Source: Halomonas socia (GTDB lineage: Bacteria; Pseudomonadota; Gammaproteobacteria; Pseudomonadales; Halomonadaceae). From it: a stretch of DNA of 64,000 bases. The notes under the pieces are model-generated. The model did no database searches. It saw only the letters and a list, made by a program, of their open reading frames with translations, and was not told where the DNA came from. Positions 10,172 to 19,945 of this stretch are shown here, one piece after another. The stretch's first letter is position 1. The number at the start of each line of letters is the position of its first letter. Both the position numbers and the translations under genes were made by a program. The stretch lies in NCBI RefSeq assembly GCF_010977575.1, contig NZ_CP048812.1, positions 2,790,001 to 2,854,000 on the forward strand. Direction: 5' to 3'.

Positions 10172-10501
10172 ATGGCGGCCAAGCCAATTTACCGGGTGGT
10201 ATTCCATAATCAGGGCGAAATCTGGGAGCTCTACGCTCGCGAGATCTTCCAGAGCGACCTGTGGGGCTTCATCGAGGTCGAGGCCTTCGTCTTCGAGGAC
10301 GCCAACAAGCTGGTGGTGGACCCCTCCAGCGACAAGCTGCGGCGCATCTTCGAGGGCGTCAGTCGCAGCTATATTCCGCTGAATGCCATCGTACGCATCG
10401 ACGAAGTCGAGCGCGAAGGTACGCCCAAGGCGGTCAAGGCCGAGGGCAAGGTGACGGAATTTCCGCGGCCGATGAGCTGGCCGCCGCGGGACGATGGCTG
10501 A
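10172..10501 (+). CDS. DUF1820 family protein
   Basis: A 109-residue protein from ATG 10172, behind AGAGG. YRVVFHNQGEIWELYARE and the conserved SYIPLNAIVRIDEVE segment are the DUF1820 signature. Its function is unknown. It is transcribed divergently from miaB, and the 229-bp gap between them (9943-10171) must contain both promoters, although I see no clear consensus there. Confidence 0.85.
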   Translation: MAAKPIYRVVFHNQGEIWELYAREIFQSDLWGFIEVEAFVFEDANKLVVDPSSDKLRRIFEGVSRSYIPLNAIVRIDEVEREGTPKAVKAEGKVTEFPRPMSWPPRDDG

Positions 10502-10703
10502 TCAAAAAATAAACGATCTGAGAGGGTGTCAGGCATCTCGCTGGCCGACACCGATTCGCAGTGGGGTTTTCCCAAGACTTATCCACAGAAGCTGTGGATG
10601 GGACGCGGTCTCATCGCGCCGCCCGTGACAGGATGCCCGGGCAGCGCCACCAAGCGTGGAGGGGCGCGACTCGCCCGACTCGAGCCACGAACACGGCAGA
10701 CAT

Positions 10704-11327
10704 ATGCGTACATTCAAAACATTGATGCTGGGCGTAACGCTGGGGGCCATGGCCCTCGGGGCACAGGCCCAGGAAGCGGACGACAACCAGGCCTGGGTTT
10801 CCGACGGCCTGACGACCTTCGTCAGGAGCGGGCCGACCGACGGCTATCGTATCGTCGGTACCCTTACCGCTGGCGAGCCGGTCACGGTGCTCGAGACCAG
10901 CGGTAGCTACACGCGGGTTCAGGATGCCGATGGCGACGCGGTATGGATCCTCAGCGACGAGCTGCAGGATGCCCCGAGCGCCGGCGTAAGGGTGCCCGAG
11001 CTGGAAGCTCAGGTGGCCAGCCTGAGCAGCGAACTCGAAGGGATCAACGAGGAGTGGGAGACCCGCGTGGCGACCATGACCGAGACCCTCGAGCAGCGCC
11101 AGCAGCGTATCGCCGAGCTCGAGGCCCGCAACCGCGAGCTCGACGGCGAGGCCGAAGAGGCGCTGCGCCAGGTGCGCGGGCTCCAGGCGCGGCTGGATAC
11201 CCAGGAGGAGGACCTGCTGCTGCGCTACTTCATGTACGGCGGTGGGGTGGCTGGTGCCGGCCTGCTGGTCGGGCTGATCGTTCCGCACCTGCCGCGGCGG
11301 CGCAAGAAGCGCGACCGTTGGTTCTGA
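10704..11327 (+). CDS. TIGR04211-type SH3 domain, coiled-coil membrane protein
   Basis: A 207-residue protein. A signal peptide (MRTFKTLMLGVTLGAMALGAQAQ) is followed by a bacterial SH3 domain (about residues 28-90, FVRSGPTDGYRIVGTLTAGEPV), a coiled coil (about 95-175, heptad Leu/Glu/Arg) and a C-terminal transmembrane helix (GGGVAGAGLLVGLIVPHL) ending in basic residues. This matches the TIGR04211 architecture. It is probably an envelope protein with the SH3 domain in the periplasm. ATG 10704 gives the signal peptide; an in-frame start at 10656 does not. Confidence 0.85.
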   Translation: MRTFKTLMLGVTLGAMALGAQAQEADDNQAWVSDGLTTFVRSGPTDGYRIVGTLTAGEPVTVLETSGSYTRVQDADGDAVWILSDELQDAPSAGVRVPELEAQVASLSSELEGINEEWETRVATMTETLEQRQQRIAELEARNRELDGEAEEALRQVRGLQARLDTQEEDLLLRYFMYGGGVAGAGLLVGLIVPHLPRRRKKRDRWF

Positions 11328-11343
11328 GCGGAGGTGCGTGAGC

Positions 11344-11991
11344 ATGCAGGTAGGCGAAGAGAACGAGTGGCTGGCGCGCTGGCGTGAGGGGCGCATCGGC
11401 TTTCATCGCGATGCGGTGCATCCGGCGCTGACGCGCTTCTGGCCGACGCTCGGCGTGCCGTCGGGGGCCAAGGTGCTGGTGCCGCTGTGCGGCAAGAGCC
11501 TCGACATGCGCTGGCTCGCCGAGCAGGGCCACCCGGTGCTGGGCATCGAGCTTTCCGGCACCGCCATCGAGCAGTTCGTGGCCGAGGGCGACGGCGAGGT
11601 GTCGCGCTACCGCGCCGACGACTTCGATATCTGCCGCCAGGGCAGCGTCGAGCTGTGGGGCGGCGACTTCTTCCACTTCCACATCAAGCAGGCCGCCGAG
11701 ATTGGCGCCTTCTATGACCGCGCCGCACTGATCGCGCTGCCCGAGGCGACCCGCCAGCGCTACGCCTTCCATCTCGCTCAACTGCTGCCGCCGGGGGCCA
11801 AGGGGCTGCTGATCAGCCTCACGCGGGCCCCCGGCGATGCCGGCGGGCCGCCGTTCAGCGTGCCAGCCGATGAGGTGCGCGAGCTGCTCGAGCCCAACTT
11901 CGAGCTGACTCACCTGGCCGACGGTGAGCCCGAGGAGAACGGCTTTCGCGAGAGCGTCTGGGCGCTCAAGCGGCGCGGCCCGCTGGCCTGA
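11344..11991 (+). CDS. tpm: thiopurine S-methyltransferase family protein
   Basis: A 215-residue TPMT-family, S-adenosylmethionine-dependent methyltransferase. W..RW.EGRIGFH at the N terminus, VLVPLCGKSLDMRWLAEQGH (SAM motif I) and the GDFF segment are diagnostic. Bacterial members methylate tellurite, selenite and thiopurines. ATG 11344 is preferred over GTG 11338 because GGAGG lies 9 bases before it. It follows the SH3 protein by 16 bp and may be cotranscribed. Confidence 0.92.
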   Translation: MQVGEENEWLARWREGRIGFHRDAVHPALTRFWPTLGVPSGAKVLVPLCGKSLDMRWLAEQGHPVLGIELSGTAIEQFVAEGDGEVSRYRADDFDICRQGSVELWGGDFFHFHIKQAAEIGAFYDRAALIALPEATRQRYAFHLAQLLPPGAKGLLISLTRAPGDAGGPPFSVPADEVRELLEPNFELTHLADGEPEENGFRESVWALKRRGPLA

Positions 11992-12013
11992 CGCCCGCGT
12001 TAGAGACCAAACT

Positions 12014-12043
12014 ATAGAGCCCTGCCAAATGGCAGGGCTCTAT
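12014..12043. terminator. bidirectional terminator between tpm and yajG-like gene
   Basis: A 13-bp perfect stem (12014-12026 with 12031-12043) and AAAT loop lie between two convergent genes. Confidence 0.75.
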
Positions 12044-12069
12044 GCGATTCAAACGGGGTGTTGCCTAAC

Positions 12070-12657
12070 TCAGCGGGCCAGCAGCTGGCCTAACTCCGGA
12101 TCGCGGAAGGTGCGGTTGAGGCCGTCGCTGAGCAGGTCGTTGACCATCCGCGTGTTGGTCTCCTGGTCCGGTCGCACCGCATAGCTCTGGGTGCGGCGCG
12201 AGGTGTAGGTGCCGGTATAGGTGTTGCGCTGGTTGATCGCCTCAGCGCGGAATACCGCCTCGAGCACCGCTTCACCTAGCACCGGCACGCCATCGCCGCG
12301 GGCGTAGTCGAGCCGTGTCAGGGTCAGGGTCAGCGAGGGGCGCCCGTCGCTGGCTTGGGTGGTCGGCTCGAAGCCCATGCGGCGCACCGCGGCCTCGGCC
12401 TGCTCCTGCAGCTTGGGCACGATGTCGTGGGAGTTGACGGTGATCTCGGCCGCCGACATCGCCGAGCCGCTGCGCGTGCCGAGCACCTCGGATTGGCGCT
12501 CATCGACCACGTTGACGGTGACCTCCTGGCCGCCACCCGCCTGGGGGATATCGGCGGTGATCTGCGGGTCGACCTGCAGATAGTGGGGGCTGGTGCAGCC
12601 GGCCAGGGCCAGAGCGGCGGCGGCGAACAATGAACGAAACCCAAAGCGAGACAGCAT
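12070..12657 (-). CDS. YajG family lipoprotein
   Basis: A 195-residue exported lipoprotein. From ATG 12657, behind AGGAG, the signal peptide ends in the lipobox LALAGC. The mature part (YLQVDPQITADIPQAGGGQ onward) matches the YajG family, an outer-membrane-associated group with no settled role. A start at 12729 would bury the signal peptide, so it was rejected. Confidence 0.87.
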   Translation of the reverse strand: MLSRFGFRSLFAAAALALAGCTSPHYLQVDPQITADIPQAGGGQEVTVNVVDERQSEVLGTRSGSAMSAAEITVNSHDIVPKLQEQAEAAVRRMGFEPTTQASDGRPSLTLTLTRLDYARGDGVPVLGEAVLEAVFRAEAINQRNTYTGTYTSRRTQSYAVRPDQETNTRMVNDLLSDGLNRTFRDPELGQLLAR

Positions 12658-12783
12658 GCGACAACTCCTGAGTGATCGACAGGCAAAAGAGGTTGCGACG
12701 AGTATAAGCCGCTGCCGACTGGCTGGCACGTCTTCAAAGCCCCACTTTGACCTGTCGCCGATGTCCTGCGTAATCGGTGTAGT

Positions 12784-13875
12784 TCAGGCGGCAGTCGGCT
12801 GGCGGCGCTTGGTCGCTTCATCGTCGAAACGGTGCCAGCGGCGCGGGATCGCATAGAGCCGCTGGCCGCGGCTGATTGCCAGGCGCTCGAAGTCGGCATG
12901 GCGCACCGTGGCCAGCCACGGTGCGGGCAGCCAGTCGGCCTCCAGCTCGACGCGCACTTCGGCGCCCACCGGCGAGATCGCGGTCACCGTCACCGGCAGC
13001 CGTGCAGTGTCGCTGGGGGCATCGGCCAGCTTGAGCTCGTGGGGGCGCAGCAGCAGCTCCTCGCGGCCGTCGTCGAGCTCGCTCACCGCCAACTGGGCGT
13101 CGCCGCAGGTCAGCACGCCGTCGCGCACGTCGCCCTCGAGGCGGTTGACGTCGCCGAGGAACTCGAACACGAAGCGGTTGGCCGGGGCGCGGTAGAGCGC
13201 CTCGGGAGTATCGATCTGCTCGATGCGGCCGTTGCTCATCACCACCACCCGGTCGGAGAGCTCCAGCGCCTCCTCCTGGTCGTGGGTGACGAACACGCTG
13301 GTGAAGTTGAGCTCGTCGTGGAGGTGGCGCAGCCAGCGGCGCAGGTCCTGGCGCACCTTGGCGTCCAGCGCGCCGAACGGCTCGTCGAGCAGCAGCACGT
13401 CGGGGCGTAGCGCCAGGGCCCGGGCCAGCGAGACGCGCTGCTGCTGGCCGCCGGAGAGCTGCGCCGGGTAGCGTTTGGCGAAGTCCTCGAGCTGCACCAT
13501 CTCCAGCAGGCGGTGGACCCGGGCGCGGATCTCGCCGCTGGTCGGGCGCTGCTTGCGCGGCATTACCGTGAGGCCGAAGGCGACGTTGTCGAACACCGAC
13601 ATATGGCGGAACAGCGCATAGTGCTGGAACACGAAACCGATGCGCCGGTCACGCACATGCACCTGGGTAACGTCGCGCTCGCCGAACTGGATACGCCCGG
13701 CGGGCTTGGTATCGGCCTGCTCGAGCCCGGCGATGATGCGCAGCAGGGTGGTCTTGCCCGAACCCGAGGGGCCGAGCAGGCCGACCAGCTCGCCATCGTG
13801 GATGTCGAGGTCGATTGGCTCCAGGGCCTGGGTGCGGCCGAAGGTCTTGGCGATATTGGTCAGACGGATGCTCAT
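12784..13875 (-). CDS. cysA: sulfate/thiosulfate ABC transporter ATPase
   Basis: A 363-residue ATPase. Walker [10 protein letters not shown] (about residues 35-43), Q-loop, signature LSGGQQQR and Walker [12 protein letters not shown] are intact, and a C-terminal TOBE-like domain (about 235-350) is present. It powers sulfate and thiosulfate import through CysTW with CysP. It lies 1 bp after cysW in the cysP-cysT-cysW-cysA operon. Confidence 0.94.
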   Translation of the reverse strand: MSIRLTNIAKTFGRTQALEPIDLDIHDGELVGLLGPSGSGKTTLLRIIAGLEQADTKPAGRIQFGERDVTQVHVRDRRIGFVFQHYALFRHMSVFDNVAFGLTVMPRKQRPTSGEIRARVHRLLEMVQLEDFAKRYPAQLSGGQQQRVSLARALALRPDVLLLDEPFGALDAKVRQDLRRWLRHLHDELNFTSVFVTHDQEEALELSDRVVVMSNGRIEQIDTPEALYRAPANRFVFEFLGDVNRLEGDVRDGVLTCGDAQLAVSELDDGREELLLRPHELKLADAPSDTARLPVTVTAISPVGAEVRVELEADWLPAPWLATVRHADFERLAISRGQRLYAIPRRWHRFDDEATKRRQPTAA

Positions 13876-13876
13876 A

Positions 13877-14698
13877 TCAAGCCTCCTGGCGCGCGGCGCG
13901 CCATTCCAGGCCGGCCTTGGCGGCCAGCGTCAGCAAAGCGATCAGGGCCAGCAGCGCGGCGCTGGCGAAGGCGCCCACGGTGTTGTAGTCCTGGTAGAGC
14001 TGCTCGAGGTGCAGCGGCAGGGTGTTGGTCTGGCCGCGGATGGCCCCGGAGACCACCGACACGGCGCCGAACTCACCCACCGCACGGGCGTTGGTGAGGA
14101 TCACCCCGTAGAGCAGCGCCCAGCGGATGTTGGGCAGGGTCACGCGGCGGAACAGCGTCCAGCCCGAGGCACCGAGGGTCACTGCTGCCTCTTCGTCCCG
14201 CGAGCCCTGGGCCTGCATCAGCGGGATCAGCTCGCGGGCCACGAACGGGCAGGTGACGAAGATGGTCACCATCAGGATGCCTGGCCAGGCGAACATCAGC
14301 TGGATGTCGTAGCCGTCGAGCCAACTGCCGATCCAGCCGTTACGGCCGTAGAGCAGCAGGTAGACCAGGCCGGCGACCACCGGCGACACCGCGAAGGGGA
14401 TGTCGATCAGGGTCTGCAGCAGGCGCCGGCCGGGGAAGCTGAAGCGGGTCACCAGCCACGCCAGGGCGACGCCGAATACCAGGCACACCGGAATGGTCAG
14501 CACGGTGATGAACAGCGTCAGGCCGATGGCGCGCAGCGTGTAGTGATCGCTGACGTTGCTCCAGAACACCGCCACGCCCTGGGCGAAGGCCTGGGCGAAG
14601 ATCGCCACCAGCGGCAGCAGCAGGAATAGCGCCGACAGCAGCACGGCACTGATCACCAGGATGCGCCGCATCCGCGGCGCGTCACCGATCCGTTGCAT
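13877..14698 (-). CDS. cysW: sulfate ABC transporter permease CysW
   Basis: A 273-residue permease with six predicted helices. The EAA loop ([27 protein letters not shown], shown by its spacing and Gly) contacts CysA. ATG 14698 overlaps the cysT stop by one base (TGATG), implying coupled translation. Upstream in-frame starts fall inside cysT and were not used. Confidence 0.93.
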   Translation of the reverse strand: MQRIGDAPRMRRILVISAVLLSALFLLLPLVAIFAQAFAQGVAVFWSNVSDHYTLRAIGLTLFITVLTIPVCLVFGVALAWLVTRFSFPGRRLLQTLIDIPFAVSPVVAGLVYLLLYGRNGWIGSWLDGYDIQLMFAWPGILMVTIFVTCPFVARELIPLMQAQGSRDEEAAVTLGASGWTLFRRVTLPNIRWALLYGVILTNARAVGEFGAVSVVSGAIRGQTNTLPLHLEQLYQDYNTVGAFASAALLALIALLTLAAKAGLEWRAARQEA

Positions 14699-15555
14699 CA
14701 GCCGCCTCCTCCATGCAGGCGCTTGATAAAGCGCCCCTGCCAGATGTTGATCGCCAGCAGCAGCGCCAGCGACACCGCCAGCACCACCGAGGCGATGGCC
14801 GAAGCGCCGACGTAGTCGTACTCCTGCAGGCGCACGAAGATCATCAGCGCGGTGATCTCGGTCTCGTAGGGCGCGTTGCCGGCGATGAAGATGATCGCCC
14901 CGAACTCGCCCAGCGAGCGCACGAAGGCCAGGCCGGTGCCGGTCACCAGCGCCGGCCACAGGTGCGGCAGGATCACCCGGCGAAACGCCGTGGCGTCACT
15001 GGCGCCCAGCGTCAGCGCGGCCTCGTCGACCTCGTTGGGCAGGTCCTCGAGCACCGGCTGCACGGTGCGCACCACGAACGGAATGCTGGTGAAGGCCATG
15101 GCCAGCGCAATACCCACCCAGGTATAGGCGACCTGGATGCCCAGCGGGTCGAGCAGCCGGCCCATCCAGCCGTTGCTCGAGTAGAGCGTGGCCAGGGTAA
15201 TGCCGGCCACCGCGGTGGGCAGCGCGAAGGGCAGGTCCATCAGCGCGTCGAGCAGGCGCTTGCCGGGGAAGTCGTAGCGCACCAGCACCCAGGCCAGCAG
15301 CAGCCCGAAGGCGGCGTTGACCAGTGCGGCCACCGCGGCGGCGCCGATGGTGACCGTATAGCTGGCCACCACCCGGGCGTCGCTGATGATCCGCCAGTAC
15401 TCCGCCAGGCTGATGCCCGACAGCTGCCCGAACAGGCTGGTCATGGGCAGCAGCAGCATCAGCGAGACGAAGGTCAGACTGATCCCCAGCGATAAACCGA
15501 AACCCGGCAGCACCCGCTTGGGAGTGCTGCCGGTGATGTTGGCGAGCGTAATCAT
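14698..15555 (-). CDS. cysT: sulfate ABC transporter permease CysT
   Basis: A 285-residue permease with six membrane helices and the EAA loop (DEAALTLGASDATAFRRVILP). It pairs with CysW to form the channel. Its start overlaps the cysP stop by 4 bp (ATGA). Confidence 0.93.
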   Translation of the reverse strand: MITLANITGSTPKRVLPGFGLSLGISLTFVSLMLLLPMTSLFGQLSGISLAEYWRIISDARVVASYTVTIGAAAVAALVNAAFGLLLAWVLVRYDFPGKRLLDALMDLPFALPTAVAGITLATLYSSNGWMGRLLDPLGIQVAYTWVGIALAMAFTSIPFVVRTVQPVLEDLPNEVDEAALTLGASDATAFRRVILPHLWPALVTGTGLAFVRSLGEFGAIIFIAGNAPYETEITALMIFVRLQEYDYVGASAIASVVLAVSLALLLAINIWQGRFIKRLHGGGG

Positions 15556-16574
15556 CTGCGCTGCAGCTGGTCCAGCAGGGCGCCGTTGGCGAAGTGGTTC
15601 TCCATCGCCTCGTCCCAGCTACCGAACACGTCTTCGACGCGCAGCAGCTCGGTCTCCGGGAACTGGTCGGAGAACTCCTCGGCGACCGTCTCATTGTTGA
15701 CGCGGTAGTTGAAGCCGGCCAGCTGGCGCTGGGCATCCTCGCTGTAGAGGTAGTCGATGTAGGCCTCGGCCAGGTCGAGGTTGCCGTTACGCTCGGCGTT
15801 GGGGCCGACCACCGCGACCGGGAACTCGGCCAGGATGCTGACCGGCGGCACGATCACCTCGTAGTCATCGCTGCCGTACTCGCCGCGGATATTGTTGACC
15901 TCGGACTCGAAGCTGATCAGCACATCGCCGATGCCGCGCTCGATGAAGCTGGTGGTCGCACCGCGGCCGCCGGTGTCGAATACCGCGACATTGCCGAGGA
16001 AGGTGCGCATGAAATCGTGGATCTGCTCCTCGTCGCCGTCGAACTGGTCATCGGCGAAGCCCCAGGCGGCCAGGTAGGTGTAGCGGCCGTTGCCCGAGGT
16101 CTTGGGATTGGGGAACACCATCTGCACGTCTTCACGCACCAGGTCGTCCCAGCTCTCGATGCCCTTGGGGTTGTCCTTGCGCACCAGGAAGGCGGTGGTG
16201 GAGTAATAGGGCGAGGCGTTGTTGTCGAAGGCGTCCTGCCAGTCTTCGGCCACCAGGCCGCCGTCGGCCAGCGCCTGCACATCGGTGACCTGGTTGTAGG
16301 TCACCACGTCGGCACGCAGGCCCTGCAGGATGGCGCGGGCTTGGGCCGAAGAGCCACCGTGGGACTGCTGCACGTCGATCTCCTCGCCGTGCTCTTCCTG
16401 CCAATGGGCGATGAATTCGGGGTTGATCGCCGAGAACAGCTCGCGGGCGATATCGTAGGAGGAGTTGAGCAGCTCGCGCTCGGCGGCCACGCTGGGGGTA
16501 ACTACGCCAGCGGTGAGTGCGGCGGCCAGAGAGGCGCCGAGGGCGCCGCGGCGAAACAGGGAAGTGGCTGACAT
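15552..16574 (-). CDS. cysP: thiosulfate/sulfate-binding periplasmic protein
   Basis: A 340-residue secreted binding protein. From ATG 16574 there is a signal peptide (MSATSLFRRGALGASLAAAL, cleavage near AVAAE-like VAAERE). QSHGGSSAQARAILQGL, ADVVTYNQVTDV and FPNPKTSGNGRYTYLAAWG are typical of the Sbp/CysP group and closer to CysP. First gene of the importer operon. A start at 16643 would place 23 unlikely residues before the signal peptide. Confidence 0.92.
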   Translation of the reverse strand: MSATSLFRRGALGASLAAALTAGVVTPSVAAERELLNSSYDIARELFSAINPEFIAHWQEEHGEEIDVQQSHGGSSAQARAILQGLRADVVTYNQVTDVQALADGGLVAEDWQDAFDNNASPYYSTTAFLVRKDNPKGIESWDDLVREDVQMVFPNPKTSGNGRYTYLAAWGFADDQFDGDEEQIHDFMRTFLGNVAVFDTGGRGATTSFIERGIGDVLISFESEVNNIRGEYGSDDYEVIVPPVSILAEFPVAVVGPNAERNGNLDLAEAYIDYLYSEDAQRQLAGFNYRVNNETVAEEFSDQFPETELLRVEDVFGSWDEAMENHFANGALLDQLQRR

Positions 16575-16687
16575 CAGATTCGGCTCCAGCACAAAAAGTG
16601 TGTGATTGGAGCGAAGGCTAAACCAATGATTAGGGAATGACAATCCTGTTTGTTATTCAATTTTGCAATATGGCCAATCGCCTTGCG

Positions 16688-17890
16688 CTATCTGGCCGGC
16701 CCTGTCGGTTCAGCAGGGCGACGCAGGCAGTACAGCCCCACCATTGGCCCGGGTAGCAGCAGCCAGGCCAGCCACGGCCCCAGCGCCTGCCACAGCGGAA
16801 TCAGTACGATCAGCGATAGCATCGAGATGGCGAAGCCGATGGCGTTCTGCAAGGTCAGGGCGCTGCCGACGATGCGCGCCGGGCAGGCCGCCGCCGAGAG
16901 CGCCGAGAATTGCGGCGAGTCGACCACTGCCAGCGCGCTCCATAGCGCAAGGAACAGCACCAGCGGCAGCAGTGACCCGCCTGCCGTTGCCGGTGCCAGC
17001 ACTGGGCCAAGCAGCGGGTAGGCCAGGCAGCAGAGTGCCGAGCCGGCCAGGCCCAACTGCGCCACGCGGCGGCTGCCGAGGCGCTGGCTGAGGGCGCCGC
17101 CCAGCCAGCAGGTCGGGCCGCCCACGGCAATCAGGGCAAAGGCGAGCAGTGCCAGGCTGGCGGTATCCAGCCCCGGGGCGGCGGCCAGCAGCATCAGCGG
17201 CAGCAGTGCCCATAGCGTATACAGCTCCCACATATGCCCGAAGTAGGCGCTGGCGGCGCGCCGGAAACCGTCGATGGAGAATGCCTCGAGCCCGGCCAGG
17301 CGTGCGCCCGGGCCGCCGGCGCGCTGCTTGGCCTGGCGCACTGCCGGGGCCTCGCCGAGTCGCCACACCATGGCACCACCGGTCACGGCCAGCAGCGAGG
17401 CGCCCCAGATGCCGCCCTGCCAGGGGATGCCGGCGCTCAGCTCGCCCAGGCCGCGCAGGCCGTGGGGCAGGGCGGTGCCCAATACCAGCATGCCCACCAG
17501 CCAGGCTAGCCCCAGGCCGCTCTTGCCCGGCGTCCAGCCGACCATCAGCTTCATGCCCACCGGGTAGATGCCGGCCAGGCACATGCCGGTGATCACGCGC
17601 AGCCCCACCGCACCCCACAGCCCGCCGGCCCATGGCAGCAGGGCGTTGGACAGTGCACCGAGCAGGCAGCAGGCGGTGAACAGCCGGCTGGCGTCGAGGC
17701 GGTCGGCGAGTCCGCCCAGGCCGATTAGCAGGGTGCCAAGCAGAAAGCCGCCCTGCACCGCGCCGGTCAGCCAGCCGAGGTCGGCGTCGCTGAGCCGCCA
17801 CAGCGCCTGCAGGTCGGCGAGCACGGCGTTGGGGGTGAACCACAGGGCGGTGCCGAACAGCTCGGCGATGGCCAGAATCAGCGTGGGCAT
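16688..17890 (-). CDS. MFS transporter
   Basis: A 400-residue major facilitator with about twelve hydrophobic helices and a basic central loop (about residues 185-205). The motif GGLADRLDASRLF resembles the MFS motif A loop between helices 2 and 3. The substrate cannot be read from the sequence. It lies 113 bp upstream of cysP on the same strand and divergent from rpe. Confidence 0.88.
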   Translation of the reverse strand: MPTLILAIAELFGTALWFTPNAVLADLQALWRLSDADLGWLTGAVQGGFLLGTLLIGLGGLADRLDASRLFTACCLLGALSNALLPWAGGLWGAVGLRVITGMCLAGIYPVGMKLMVGWTPGKSGLGLAWLVGMLVLGTALPHGLRGLGELSAGIPWQGGIWGASLLAVTGGAMVWRLGEAPAVRQAKQRAGGPGARLAGLEAFSIDGFRRAASAYFGHMWELYTLWALLPLMLLAAAPGLDTASLALLAFALIAVGGPTCWLGGALSQRLGSRRVAQLGLAGSALCCLAYPLLGPVLAPATAGGSLLPLVLFLALWSALAVVDSPQFSALSAAACPARIVGSALTLQNAIGFAISMLSLIVLIPLWQALGPWLAWLLLPGPMVGLYCLRRPAEPTGPAR

Positions 17891-17974
17891 GACGATTCCG
17901 TGTCGCGGTTTTTGGTAGACTTCTGCGCCTAGACTATCTCAACTCAGTGCCCTTGCATCAGAGGAAAGCGCCCC

Positions 17975-18670
17975 ATGGCCACCCCACGCGACTTCAAGAT
18001 CGCTCCTTCCATACTCTCCGCCAACTTCGCCCGCCTGGGTGAAGAGGTCGACGATGTGCTCGCCTCGGGGGCCGATATCGTCCACTTCGACGTGATGGAC
18101 AACCACTACGTGCCCAACCTGACCATCGGCCCGATGGTCTGCGAGGCGCTGCGCAAGCACGGCGTGACCGCGCCCATCGACGCCCACCTGATGGTCAAGC
18201 CGGTGGACCGGTTGATCGGCGACTTCATCGACGCCGGGGCCAGCTATATCACCTTCCACCCCGAAGCCTCCGAGCACGTCGACCGTTCGCTGCAGCTGAT
18301 TCGCGACGGCGGCTGCAAGTCGGGGCTGGTGTTCAACCCGGCCACACCGCTCTCCTACCTCGACTACGTGATGGACAAGGTCGACATGATCCTGCTGATG
18401 AGCGTCAATCCCGGCTTCGGCGGTCAGGCGTTCATCCCCGGCACCCTGGACAAGCTGCGCGAGGCGCGGGCGCGCATCGACGCCTCGGGGCGCGACATTC
18501 GCCTCGAGATCGACGGCGGGGTAAAGGTGGAGAACATCGCCGAGATCGCCCGCGCCGGGGCCGACACCTTCGTCGCCGGCTCGGCGATCTTCAAGGCCCG
18601 CAATGCCGACGAGCCGCACCGCTACGACGGCGTGCTCAAGGCGCTGCGCGACGAGCTGGCCAGTGTCTGA
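17975..18670 (+). CDS. rpe: ribulose-phosphate 3-epimerase
   Basis: A 231-residue TIM-barrel enzyme interconverting ribulose-5-phosphate and xylulose-5-phosphate in the pentose phosphate pathway. Catalytic and metal motifs are present: [27 protein letters not shown] and EIDGGV. The start at ATG 17975 is preceded by GAGGAAAG. A GIY-YIG gene overlaps its end. Confidence 0.97.
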   Translation: MATPRDFKIAPSILSANFARLGEEVDDVLASGADIVHFDVMDNHYVPNLTIGPMVCEALRKHGVTAPIDAHLMVKPVDRLIGDFIDAGASYITFHPEASEHVDRSLQLIRDGGCKSGLVFNPATPLSYLDYVMDKVDMILLMSVNPGFGGQAFIPGTLDKLREARARIDASGRDIRLEIDGGVKVENIAEIARAGADTFVAGSAIFKARNADEPHRYDGVLKALRDELASV

Positions 18671-18968
18671 GCAGGCGCCGGCGGGGCCTGTGTGGCACCT
18701 CTATGTGGTCGAGACCGCCAGCGGGGCGCTGTACACCGGTATCAGCACCGACGTGGCGCGGCGCTTTGCCGAGCACTGCAGCGGCAAGCGCGGCGCCCGG
18801 GCGCTGCGCGGCAAGGGCCCGCTGACCCTGGTGCACCAGCAGGCGGTGGGCAGCCACACTGATGCGCTGCGCCTGGAACGCGAGATCAAGCGTATGGCCG
18901 CTCCGGCCAAGCGTCGCTGGCTTACCAAGCATGCGCTAGGCTTGGTAGGCAATGTCGACGAGCAATAG
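18663..18968 (+). CDS. GIY-YIG nuclease superfamily protein (UPF0213/YhbQ type)
   Basis: A 101-residue single-domain protein if GTG 18663 is used, which overlaps the rpe stop by 8 bp. The GIY-YIG core is seen as WHLYVVE and [17 protein letters not shown], with the conserved catalytic Arg and the later Glu (RLEREIK). YhbQ-type proteins have been linked to DNA damage, but the substrate is uncertain. Confidence 0.85.
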   Translation: MSEQAPAGPVWHLYVVETASGALYTGISTDVARRFAEHCSGKRGARALRGKGPLTLVHQQAVGSHTDALRLEREIKRMAAPAKRRWLTKHALGLVGNVDEQ

Positions 18969-19024
18969 CCTGACAAAAGGCAAAAAAATGACGAAAAACG
19001 TGGTGCAATGTCGAGGAGAACGAT

Positions 19025-19888
19025 ATGGACGTCACATGGATCGGTAACTACCTGCAGGTGCAGGGCACCAATCTGGTCATCAATCTGATCGCCGGCCTGG
19101 CGATCTTCTTGATCGGGCGCTGGGTGGCCAAGCTCATCCATCGTGTGGCCATCAAGGCCATGGAACGCAGCAAGTTCGACCCGCTGCTGACCAAGTTTCT
19201 GGGCAATATTCTGTATGCACTGCTGCTGGTGTTCGTGGTACTGGCGGCGATCAATCAGGTCGGTATCCAGACCACCTCGATGATCGCCGTGATCGGTGCC
19301 GCGGGCCTCGCCGTCGGTCTGGCGCTGCAAGGCTCACTGGCCAACTTCGCGGCCGGGGTGCTGCTGATCGTCTTCCGCCCCTACCGGATCGGCGATTTCG
19401 TCGAAGGCGGCGGTGTAGCCGGGGTGGTCGTCGACGTGCAAATCTTCACCACTGAGCTCAAGACCGGCGACAATCGCAAGATTATCGTGCCCAACGGCCA
19501 GATGATGAACGGCACCATCACCAACTACTCGTCGCATGATACGCGGCGCGTCGACCTGGTCGTCAGCGCCGGCTACGACGACGATATCGATACCGTACGC
19601 CGCGTTCTCACCGAGACGGTGGTTGCTGACGCCCGCGTTCTCGCTGAACCTGCGACCAACATCCGCATAAACGCGATGGGCGAATCGAGCATTGACTGGA
19701 TCGTGCGCCCCTGGGTCAAGGCCGTCGACTACTGGGACGTCTACTGGGATCTTACCGAGGAAATCAAACGTCGCTTCGACCGTGAGGGCATCAGCATTCC
19801 TTTCCCGCAGCGCGACGTGCACGTCTATCACCACGGCGCCGAGGAGGGCGAGGCAAGGGCAAGCGGTCTCGACGCCCAGCAGCAGTAA
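19025..19888 (+). CDS. small-conductance mechanosensitive channel, MscS family
   Basis: A 287-residue channel. Three membrane helices occupy about residues 15-130, and the third is the Gly/Ala-rich pore helix (AGLAVGLALQGSLANFAAGV). The beta domain follows (PYRIGDFVEGGGVAG, VPNGQMMNGTITNYS), then a C-terminal alpha/beta domain. It releases solutes on hypo-osmotic shock. A GGAGAACG ribosome site precedes ATG 19025. Confidence 0.95.
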   Translation: MDVTWIGNYLQVQGTNLVINLIAGLAIFLIGRWVAKLIHRVAIKAMERSKFDPLLTKFLGNILYALLLVFVVLAAINQVGIQTTSMIAVIGAAGLAVGLALQGSLANFAAGVLLIVFRPYRIGDFVEGGGVAGVVVDVQIFTTELKTGDNRKIIVPNGQMMNGTITNYSSHDTRRVDLVVSAGYDDDIDTVRRVLTETVVADARVLAEPATNIRINAMGESSIDWIVRPWVKAVDYWDVYWDLTEEIKRRFDREGISIPFPQRDVHVYHHGAEEGEARASGLDAQQQ

Positions 19889-19908
19889 AGCCGAGCGAAG
19901 CAAAAGAG

Positions 19909-19941
19909 GCGCATCCGCCGACCCAAGGCCGACGGATGCGC
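19909..19941. terminator. bidirectional terminator between mscS-like gene and ndh
   Basis: Arms of 9 perfect bp (19909-19917 with 19933-19941) with some further inner pairing lie between convergent genes and just before the ndh stop. Confidence 0.65.
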
Positions 19942-19945
19942 TGCA